Notes under the pieces: generated by a model
Database searches by the model: none
Seen by the model: only the letters and a program-made list of their open reading frames with translations
What the model was told of the DNA's origin: nothing
Assembly (NCBI GenBank): GCA_011799875.1
Contig: CM022303.1
Span: 733,375,765-733,439,764 of the forward strand
Source: Thinopyrum elongatum
Lineage: Eukaryota > Streptophyta > Magnoliopsida > Poales > Poaceae
Direction: 5' to 3'
DNA length: 64,000 nucleotides
Program-made: the position numbers and the translations under genes
Part shown: positions 36,202 to 44,599 of the stretch, in pieces
Position numbering within the stretch: position 1 is the stretch's first letter
Layout of the letters: the number at the start of each line of letters is the position of its first letter

Positions 36202-36932
36202 GTGCATTAAATACTATGGGGTCGAGTATCTCTAATACTAGCTTCTTTCAACAAATTTTCTCAACACCCAAGTTTTCTAGAGACTTTCTCTTATGCATGG
36301 TTATCTTGTTATCATTACTTCCTTTACAAATTAGTCCCATGGGAAGTCTTGGTTATCTAGATGAAATAGAGCAAAGGCTACTTAATTAATTAACCTAAAC
36401 GAATAAAAACTTTGTGCTAACTATCAAGACCTACTCCCAGTTGAATACATCACACATGCAACTACTACAACTAGCATAAGTATTTCAAGCTCAAAAAGCG
36501 GGAGTCGTAGGACATACCTCACATCCATGAATGTTCACGCTTCGCTTCTTTATGATGTGTTCCTCGTCACTCAGCGTAGATCAACTCCGCTGTAAAAAGA
36601 ATTAGCAAAAAATGCAAAGGAAAATCCGCAGCGGATGAAAAAGCGAAGGAAAAACTTATTATATTTTTGGTATTTTTGGTTTTTGAAAACTAACGTGTAA
36701 GAGATACGAATAAAACAGCGAACAAAGCAAAGCTTTGAAAAACAAATGGAAAAGAAAATGAACTAAAGGAAAAGCAAAATGTTGGAACAGACCAACATGA
36801 GTTTTTCGAAGCTCTCCACGAGCTTAAGTACAACCTCATTACAATTTATTCAAATAAACTTTGCCACATCTTGATGTAGACATGAAGACGACCTCCCAAA
36901 GCTTAGGCTATTGCAAGCTCAAACTCGACAGC
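36202..36932 (-). repeat. Athila-type element, region downstream of ORF1
   Basis: AT-rich, without a convincing ORF. On the minus strand it follows the stop of the ORF1 piece at 36933. A minus-strand AAGCTTTGGGAGGTCGTCTTC motif (about 36885-36905) resembles the segment that commonly follows ORF1 in Triticeae Athila elements. Its left edge is the Copia target site. Confidence 0.45.
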
Positions 36933-37243
36933 TCATTGTGGCGGCGGCTGATAATAACCTGGAGTCCATGCGTGGCTCCATGTGGAGAAGTGGGATGCCA
37001 TGTACTCGGTGTTCTCTCGAATAGAGTTAGCGTGGTCGTTCATGTTGTCGATGTAGTCTCCGAGGTTGTTGGCATTGGCGTACATGGCAAAGGGCGTTTC
37101 CCCTTCAATGTCATCCTCTGGCTGCACCTCTTGTTCCGATGCGAGTTCTTCTTCATCCACCTCCTCAGGTTTGGGAGTCTCAAGGTCAAAATCCTCATCC
37201 TCTTCATAATGCAAAATACCCTCCTCGATCGAGAAGCGTTTAG
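36933..37243 (-). pseudogene. Athila-type ORF1, C-terminal part (split by CACTA)
   Basis: A highly acidic segment (DEDFDLETPKPEEVDEEELA) followed by a Q/N- and proline-containing tail ending YYQPPPQ and a stop. The frame is open up to the CACTA border at 37243. Across the 3-bp target duplication it continues in frame with the minus-strand ORF that ends at 49203 on the other side. ORF1 (gag-like) of Athila-lineage Gypsy elements has this acidic C-terminus. Confidence 0.6.
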
Positions 37244-37255
37244 CACTAGTAGAAA

Positions 37256-37446
37256 AAGGCCCATTTGTCCCGGTTCATAAGGCCCATTTGTCCCGGTTCT
37301 GGAACCGGGACTAAAGGGTCGGGACTAAAGCCCAATACCTTTAGTCCCTGTTCGCCTACGAACCAGGACAGATAGGGCTCCACGTGGCCGCTGCGGCGAG
37401 CCCAGGCTGGAGGGCCTTTAGTCCCGGTTGGTAACACCAACCGGGA
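37256..37446. repeat. Left subterminal repeats of CACTA
   Basis: Multiple direct and inverted copies of GTCCCGGTTC/GAACCGGGAC (for example at 37268, 37291 and 37300), and GTCCCGGTTGGT..ACCAACCGGGAC at 37420-37446. These are the usual transposase-binding arrays. Confidence 0.85.
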
Positions 37447-37819
37447 CCAAAGAGCATCCATGCGTCAGCAGCTCAGGAGCTGGGGTTTTTATTTTATTTT
37501 TTGAAAGGGGGGGGGTTTGGGGGTTTTGTAGGGTTAATTTAGGGGTTTCATATATTGTGTTAGCTAGCTAATAGAGAGAAGTGTCCTTTCTTATCTCCGT
37601 GCTTGGTCGACGCTACGTACTATACGTATAGAGAGGACTCGACACGCTAGCTAGTAAGAAAATGAAGGAAACCATTAAGTACACAAGATCGTCATGAACA
37701 TATACAGAGAGAAGTGATCGACCTCCTCCTTCTCCGAGAGATTGGTCGAACAACAAGTTTTCGTATATCTATCCGACGCTACTAGCTACATATATACAAT
37801 ATAAGATCTCTTACAATCC

Positions 37820-40800
37820 CTAACATCTGATGTCAAGTTTCACATGGTATTCTTCGGCTGGATTGATGACGTGGTCAAGAAAGAATCCCGCCAATTCCTC
37901 TTGAATTGCTTGTATGCGATCTTGTGGTAGGAGTTCATCCCGCAGCTGCCAAATCTAATTTGAAGAAGGGGGTCAATACATATATATGAATGAAACTCAA
38001 CACAAATGATGGTAATAAAATAAACTTGTGAATATTATTGCTTACGCACTTCATATTGTTTTTCAGAGTAGCCCCGCTTAGAGGTCGTCGCATTGTAGAT
38101 GTACTCGCAAATGTAGTATCCATAAAAATTATTCCCGCCTTCCTGCCACAACCACTTTACGAGAAATAGAGGTCAATCAAACTGATAATCAAGCATTATA
38201 AATGGTATTGATGAAACCAGCTAGAATCAATGGGAGATGCACAGAACTAGCTAGTAGTACTTACTTTCGGGTGTGTAAATCGCAGCTCCCCCGGCAGTCC
38301 CGGAGCTTCTGCGGTGAACACTTTCCAAAACATGCGAGACAAAGAAAATATTTACTTGATATCAGGAAATGAACAAAGTTGCCGATATGGTGCGATAATG
38401 ATCGATTGAACTTACTTCTGGAGCATTTCAGTCATGGCCGCATACTCCTTGGGATCTTTTCGTCTTGAGTCTAAGACGGTTACTAGTCCCTGCTCAAGCT
38501 TAATCTCTAGGAGAATAAAATGGAAGCTGCGCACGCATGCATAACTCATCAATTACATTACTATAACCTCGAGTAATAAGGGAAACCGAATATGCAGAAG
38601 ACAGTAACACTCACTTGAAGTTGTAAGGAAAGAGTATTTTATCTTTGTTTTGATTTTTAAGCAACGATTGTAGCAAGTTGGCCTCGGTTTCTTTCGGATT
38701 ATATTTAACCGTCCATTCATCTATGAGATTTGTGTTAATGAACCCAATATCATAGATTGTGCATTTCTGCATTCGACGATCTTCAATCTGCATAATATAG
38801 TGAGGATAATTATATATACATGCAATGAAAGAGCTGAGCTATATATAGAGACTTAATTATAGAAGTATAGTACTTACAGACAGTAGCAAGTGATGATTAT
38901 TTTATCGAGGTCCTTTTGATTGAAAAACTGGAAGAACTCCTCAAATGGAACAGACAACAGATCAATTCCAACGAGGTCGTGCTCCTCTTTAACTCTCAGC
39001 GTCAAAATATCCTTCCCAGACTTGCAGGTGTCTATGTACCACTTATGGAATCTTCGCATCATCGTTGTTAGAGGAGGATCACCAGGTCTGACGAGAGGCT
39101 TCCCGTACCGGTATTTGTGTTCGTCCACCTCCATTGTATCAAAATGTGCATCGTCGGACAGGTAATCACCAGGATTGGTACCGGGCAGCATCCCCAGCAG
39201 ATTTGCGACGATATCGCTAGACACCTTGAGCGTGGGGCACGATTGGTTCGCCTGTTCGCCGAGCTAGGGAATTTTTTCCCCACTTCTTCGTTCTTGTAAC
39301 CTTTTGTCACTTGAAGTAGTTCCCGACCGGGGCGCTCCTTCCACTGCCTTTTTAAGAGCGCGGACATGGTTGTCATCCGGCGGAGGCGGTGGTGGTCGCT
39401 TCAGGGCATCCAAAGTGCACTTCAGGGCATCCAAAGTGCGCTTCAATTTCACCGGATCTATCTTCTCCTCCGGAGGTGGATTTTTCTTTGCAAAAAAGTC
39501 CTTCACTTCGGCTCGACAGATCTGCACGTTTTCCTCATTGGTCCTCTCGTATGGTAACTTCTCTAGAGGCGTGAGAGTCGGACCGAATCTGTATTGCCTC
39601 CCGCCTCTGGCAGTACTGCTAGACGCCGGAGCAGCCGGAGCGGCTGCGGCTGTCTTCCTTCGTTGCTTACGAGGCGGAGAAGGAGGCGGAGTGCAACGAC
39701 GCGCCGGAGCAGCCGAAGCGGCGGCGGCTATCTTCCGCTGTTGCTGATGAGGCGGTGGAGGAGGCGGGCTGCTCGGACGCGCCGGTGCAGGCGGAGAAGG
39801 AGGCGGAGTGCCGCCACGCACCGGAGAAGGAGGCAGAGTGCCCTGATCACTCGCCGGAGGAGGAGGCGGAGTGCCCTGACTCGCCGGAGGAGGAGGAGGA
39901 GGCGGAGGCGTCCAGTTCGGAAGGTTGATGAGCTCCTTCCGCCATAGACATGGAGTCTTCAGAGCAAGACCCAGCTGAGTCTCCCCTTCACCGGTAGGGT
40001 GGTCAAGCTGGAGCTCCTCAAATCCCTCCGTTATTTCATCGACCATCACAACAGCATAGCCTTGTGGAATCGGAAGGCATTGAAAAGTTGCGCCGGGTTG
40101 AGGAGGTGCAACAGAGCCGACAGCCGCCTTGACTTTGAGGTGCTGCCATTGCGTCATAAGGTGGCAATCTTGAGCCTCCGTGATAGCAATCACGGGGTAG
40201 CTGGGAGCCGTGAAGTCAGGCTGCTGAAGGAGCTCGGTGGAAGCCACGCTGCTTCTCCGCTGAGATGGTGGGGTAGCTTCTGGGGTAGCTCCGGCAGGTT
40301 GCTGGCTCTGAACTAGTAGTGCTTGCTCCTCTAGCTCTAGTACCCTTGCATTCAGCTTCCGCAGTTCGGTCTGCTCCACTTTCCTCCTCCTCTCCCGGGT
40401 TTTGTAACTGCCTGCGCTGGGAAACCCAACCTTCCACACAACGGAGCCTGCCGTGCCTCGTGTTCGTCCTAGGTGCTCAGGATTCCCGAGGGCCTGTGTG
40501 AGCTCGTTGTTCTCTCTGTCGGGAACGAACGTCCCTTCCTACGCTGCGGCGATATACTTCTGAAGCTTCTTGATGGGTATTTCAAGTTTCTCCTTCGTCC
40601 AACGGCACTTCCCTGTTTCAGGGTCCAAGGTTCCCCAACCCCGAAGAACCAAGTCCTTGATCGGTCTGGCCAGTTCAATGTCTTTGGTTCGACCCCTTTA
40701 TCAAGCAGGTCCTTCTCAGCCTTGTCCCACAACGGCCGGGCTTTGAGGTAGCCACCTGACCCCGTGCGATGGTGATGCTCCTTCTTTGCAGCATTTTTCT

Positions 40801-41665
40801 TGTTTGTCGCTGACATCTTCTTACTCTTCTCCGATGTCTTGTGGGCCACAAATGCTGGCCAGTGATCTCTTATCTTCTCAAATCGGCTGGTGAATTCTGG
40901 AGTCTTCCCTTTGTCGACAAACGTTGATTTCAACTCATTCTTCCACCTCCTGAATAGATCTGCCATCTTCTTAAGAGCATGAGCCTTGACCAATGGCTCT
41001 ATAACTGGCTTATCCGGATCCTCCTCTGGCGGTTGGGTGAAATTTGCCTTCAGCGCGGTCCAAAGATCATCTTTCTGTCTATCGTTGACAAAAGACACTT
41101 GAGGGTCTTCGCTCTTAGGCTTATTCCATTGGTGGATGCTGATCGGGATCATGTCCCTAACAAGAACCCCGCACTGAGCAGAAAATGCTTCCTTGGTCCG
41201 GCTGGGTTCAATCGGTTGGCCATCGCCCTTGATTGCTGTGATCATGAACCTTTCATCCTGGCGCAACCTTTTCTTCGGGCCTCGTCTTGTTACCGAAGTT
41301 TGGCTCGATCCGGAGGGCTAGAAAAGAAGAAAGAAGAGAGTTAATATGTGTACATACCAAAAAAATTAATGCATTAATTAGCTAGTCAGCACAGGCTTAA
41401 TTAATATATATACCTCGCCGGACTTTGCAGCATCTCCTTCCTCCGTTCGCTCACCGGAGCAGTCATCACGGTCTCCTTCTTCCACCGGCATTCCGTCACC
41501 GGAGCCATCATAATCATTTCCTTCCACCTCCATTGTTCGCTCACCGGAGCCTGCTTCACCCTCTCCTTCCAGACCATCGGTGTCGTTGAGAAACGACAAG
41601 ACATCACCTCCGCCGAGGATTATGTCCCCCAACAACTGTTCTGCTTCGATGTCTCGGTGCTCCAT
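37820..41665 (-). pseudogene. CACTA ORF2 (Transposase_24-like, proline-rich, Ulp1-like tail), disrupted
   Basis: Exon 1 (41665-41414) is acidic and ends at a GT donor. The next exon starts after TTTTCTAG at 41317. It holds the plant En/Spm second-protein domain (RPKKRLRQDERF, about 41290; LFRRWKNELKSTF, about 40950; WPDRSRTWFFG, about 40660). A proline-rich linker follows (39820-39930). A region at 39224-38881 and several small exons to 37820 form a C48/Ulp1-like domain. Its His (FHFILL, about 38530) and Asp (VLDSRRKD, about 38475) are present, but the nucleophile position reads NNFYGYYICE, with Tyr at 38123-38125. Damage includes a frameshift near 40640, an in-frame TAG near 40540 and another at 39264. 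The role in families is an accessory DNA-binding protein for transposition. Confidence 0.75.
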
Positions 41666-41749
41666 AGTTTCTGCAAATATTACAACATGGCAATTAATAT
41701 ACAAACATGACAGATGGATATATTAGTGCAAACGTAGACCTAGCTAGCT

Positions 41750-41862
41750 CGACGCTTCTACGGTTTGGGGTGGCCTCGACAATGCTTCTAGGGTTTGGGG
41801 TGGCCTAGGCAACGCTTCTAGGGTTTGGGGTGGCCTCGACAACGCTTCTAGGGTTTGGGTCG
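41750..41862. repeat. 30-bp minisatellite (about 3.8 units)
   Basis: Units around GCTTCTAGGGTTTGGGGTGG at 41750, 41780, 41810 and 41840. Because 30 is a multiple of three, the minus strand stays open and reads a repeated decapeptide RPPQTLEALS. It adjoins the captured SNF2 fragment in the same minus-strand frame (open 42019-41744). Confidence 0.85.
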
Positions 41863-41879
41863 GACCGCCTCTCTCATGA

Positions 41880-42146
41880 ATGTCCGACGTCCGGACCGAC
41901 AAGGGATTTAACAAAATGACGCCATTCTGGATGTGCAGAAAATGGTCCATATTTTTCCTGATCTCATCTACCCTTCTATATGTCATGTTGTCTAGTGTCA
42001 AAGAATTCAAGAAAACCATGACTTCATCATTAGCCGGAAATGACAGGCGTATAATGGTACGAAGCTCTTCAAAGTTGTTTTGGAACGGAGTTTCCGATAG
42101 AATAATTCGCTTTTTGGTACAAAGTTCAGCAACAGCCTTCCGAATA
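41880..42146 (-). pseudogene. Captured SNF2-family helicase fragment, left arm of palindrome
   Basis: The minus strand reads AVAELCTKKRIILSETPFQN, NFEELRTIIR, and then FLNSLTLDNMTYRRVDEIRK and HFLHIQNGVILLN. RIILSGTPFQNN is the SNF2/Swi2 helicase motif III area (LSGTP.QNN..EL). The stretch after it matches the inter-lobe region of plant SNF2 proteins of the CLSY/DRD1 kind in general character. Here the motif glycine is Glu (SETP). There is no ATP-binding motif I or DEAH box, so it is a fragment, not an enzyme. It pairs with the inverted copy at 42151. The SNF2 call is strong from motif; the subfamily is a guess. Confidence 0.65.
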
Positions 42147-42150
42147 TCGC

Positions 42151-42335
42151 TATTTGGAAGGCCTTTGCTGAAATTCGTACCAAAAGGCGAATTATTCTAT
42201 CAGGAACTCCGTTCCAAAACAACTTTGAAGAGCTTCGTAGCATCATACGCCTGTTACTTCTGGCAAATGATGAAGCCATGGATTTCTTCAATACTTTGAC
42301 AGACAACGTGACATATAGAAGAATCTATACATATC

Positions 42336-42397
<62 letters not shown>

Positions 42398-42465
42398 ATA
42401 TGAGATCAGAAAAAAATTGGATCAACTTGTCCACATCCATAATGGGGGCATTCTTGATAAATCTG
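42151..42465 (+). pseudogene. Captured SNF2-family helicase fragment, right arm of palindrome
   Basis: The plus strand reads IWKAFAEIRTKRRIILSGTP, FQNNFEELRSIIR, and DFFNTLTDNVTYRRI. After an intervening (TA)n tract it resumes with EIRKKLDQLVHIHNGGILDK (about 42402-42461). The SGTPFQNN motif is in its normal form. It is inverted relative to 41880-42146, with a 4-base spacer (TCGC) between the arms. The two arms differ at roughly one position in nine by eye. The (TA)n tract is an expansion in this arm only. Confidence 0.65.
42330..42399. repeat. (TA)n microsatellite inside right palindrome arm
   Basis: About 70 bases of TA dinucleotides with two TTA interruptions. It interrupts the SNF2-like frame; the left arm has no such tract. 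Confidence 0.9.
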
Positions 42466-42713
42466 GACCCTCGACCCCTGGACGACCCTCGACCCCTTGG
42501 CGACCCTCGACGCTCTACCCTAGTTCACGACCCTCGACCGCTCAGTGATCCACGACCCTCTACCCTAGTTCTCGACCCTCGACCCCTCGGCGTTCCTCGA
42601 CCCTCTACCCTAGTTCCCGACCCTCGACCCCTCGGTGTTCCTCGACCCTCGACCCCTCGGTTTTCCTCGACCCTCTACCCTAGTTCCCGACCCTCGACCC
42701 CTCAGCGTTCACC
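42466..42713. repeat. CCCTCGACCCCT minisatellite
   Basis: Degenerate repeats of GACCCTCGACCCCTCGG with interspersed CCTCTACCCTAGTTCCCGA. Open in several plus-strand frames only because the unit lacks stops. Not a gene. Confidence 0.85.
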
Positions 42714-42719
42714 CCCCCC

Positions 42720-42912
42720 CCCTCATGTCGAAGTTAACCGGGAGGGGGTATATCGACCCCCCCTCCTCATGTCGAAGTTATCCGGGAGGGGGTATATCGA
42801 CAATGACGACATACATACATGGAAAAAAATGTTATCAGGGAGGGGGTATATCGACCCCGCCCCCCCCCCCCCCCCTCATGTTGAAGTTATTGGGGAGGGG
42901 GTATATCGACAA
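42720..42912. repeat. GGGAGGGGGTATATCGAC tandem repeats
   Basis: At least four copies of CATGTCGAAGTTA.CCGGGAG followed by GGGGTATATCGAC (about 42723, 42765, 42826 and 42874), separated by C-runs or short spacers. Confidence 0.8.
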
Positions 42913-42956
42913 CGACATACCCGATAAAAAATAACTTTTGCATATATAAAAGTTTT

Positions 42957-43045
42957 TCTTCTTCTTCCTTCTTCCTTCTTCCTTCTTCCTAGCTTGATAT
43001 ATATATAAAACTTTTTCTTCTTCTTCCTTCTTCCTTCTTCCTAGA
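42957..43045. repeat. CTTCTTCC microsatellite, two blocks
   Basis: Two polypyrimidine blocks of CTTCTTC/CTTCC repeats separated by TAGCTTGATATATATATAAAAC. Simple sequence. Confidence 0.9.
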
Positions 43046-43324
43046 TATATAAAACTTTTCTAAAAATGAAACTAACCTAAAATGCACTAAATCAGAGAAC
43101 ATACATAGATAATTTTCTAAAAATGTAACTTTTGCATATATGAACATATATACACAGAGAACATATGTACATATATACATTTTTCTAAAAATGCAAAAAA
43201 CAAATCATCATATACATGAAAAAAAAATCTGAAAAAAAAGAGGACATATAATCATATATACACACATACATATAATCTGAAAAAAAATCATCATATATCT
43301 ATAAAAAAACAGAGGAGAAGGCCG

Positions 43325-43640
43325 GCCGGACCGAACGTGGCGGCGGCGTGGTCGGGGGAGGCCGGGGGCGCGGGGCGGCGTCGGGGCAAGACCACGGGGC
43401 GGCCGGCGTGGTCGGGGCAGGTCGGGGGCGCGGGGCAGCACCGGGACAGGGCCACTGGGCGGCCAGCGTCGAGGCAGGGGCCACGGGGCGACGACGACGA
43501 GGCAGGGGGCACGGGGCGGCGCGTCGGGGCAGGGCAGGGGCGCGGGGCGATGGCGACGAGGAGCGGGCGGCGACGGCGAGCACGGGCAGCCTGGCGGCGT
43601 CGATGAGCTCGGCGTCGTCGGGGGGCAAATGGTCGATGAA
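43325..43640. repeat. GC-rich minisatellite block
   Basis: Degenerate repeats of GCGTGGTCGGGG(C)AGG and GGGGCGCGGGGC. Frames are open on both strands at once (43291-43677), the mark of biased composition. Seen as filler between the two CACTA genes. Confidence 0.6.
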
Positions 43641-43676
43641 AACTGAAAAATTCACAAGTGCTGCATATATACACTA

Positions 43677-44050
43677 AGCATTAGTCCCGGTTCGTGGCAC
43701 CAACCGGGACCAATGCCTACCTTTGGTCCCGGTTCATGCCACCAACCGGGACTAAAGGGGGTCATTGGTCCCGGTTGGTGCCACGAACCGGGACCAAAGG
43801 TGAGCATTGGTCCCGGTTCGTGGCACCAACCGGGACCAATGGGCTTGCACAGCGGCGTGGTGGTGGGAGTTTAGTCCCACCTCGCTAGTTGAGAGCGCCC
43901 CGCACCTGTTTATAAGCTCAACTGCCTCATCCCTATTGAACTCCTCTGAACTGCAGGCCTGTGGGCCTAATCTGATACTGCTATGCCTGTGGGCCTGCTG
44001 GGCCTTCTGTGGGCCTGAATCTTGGCCCAATTAGCTGGGTTTCTAGTCGT
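43677..44050 (+). repeat. Internal block of CACTA subterminal-type repeats with leader
   Basis: Four to five palindromic units of GGTCCCGGTTCGTGGCACC..CCGGGACC type at 43683-43842. They are followed by TTTAGTCCCACCTCGCTAG, GTTTATAAGC (TATA-like, 43910) and the GGGCCTG-rich leader. This is what normally lies just inside a CACTA end, yet it is 6 kb from either end here and has no CACTAG terminus. It suggests a composite element. Confidence 0.7.
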
Positions 44051-44599
44051 ATTCAGGCCGTGGTGGCCTAGTAGGTGGCAAATTTTTTCTGTTTTCTTTT
44101 TTTCTTTATTTTTTTCTGTTTTCTTTTTTGCTTTATTTTTTTCTGTTTTCTTTTTTGCTTTATTTTTTTTGCAGTTTTCCTGTGATTCTTTTTGCTGTTA
44201 GGTCAAAAAAATTATAGACTTTCTGTTAGTGCCATTAATTTTCAAATTTGAATAGTTTAAATTTGATATCTTTTAAATTTGTGTGAATCACTAGTTTGTG
44301 AATAACTTTACTATAAAAATAGATTGTTGAGTGATTCTTTTTCCTGCACTTCAGATGAACTCCGAAGAGGTTGAAAATTGGCATGGTATCATCATTTCAC
44401 CCACATAGCATGTGCTAAAAAGTTGAGAGGGTTACGGCAAAAACTGGATGCACTTCGTGTACAAAACGGACAATCTGTTTCAAAGTATCAGGGTTTCCGG
44501 AAACTCGTCTGTTACAAAAGGCATTTCATTTCTTCACATGTAACTGCAGTGATATTCTAGATCAAAGGCATCATCATAATAGTTGTGGAGAGAAAGTCT
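44051..44599. other. CACTA interior, non-coding
   Basis: T-rich repeats of TTTTTTCTGTTTTCTTTTTT, then an AT-rich stretch and a short plus-strand frame (44378-44560). No recognisable product. It separates the internal repeat block from the 3' end of the transposase gene. Confidence 0.6.

Noticed and set aside
39304..39947. Plus-strand ORFs opposite the proline-rich linker
   Set aside because: Shadow of the minus-strand CACTA ORF2, whose proline codons give Arg/Gly-rich frames on the other strand.
41880..42465. A functional SNF2 helicase gene
   Set aside because: Only the motif III neighbourhood and a short downstream piece are present, in inverted duplicate, without motif I, the DEAH box or the C-terminal helicase lobe.
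42400..42934. 175-codon ORF rich in Asp-Pro-Arg
   Set aside because: Translation of minisatellites (CCCTCGACCCCT and GGGGTATATCGAC units). Only its first part belongs to the SNF2-like fragment, and in another frame.
42466..43045. CRISPR-like array from regularly repeated blocks
   Set aside because: The repeats are degenerate simple or minisatellite units without unique spacers, in plant DNA, with no cas genes.
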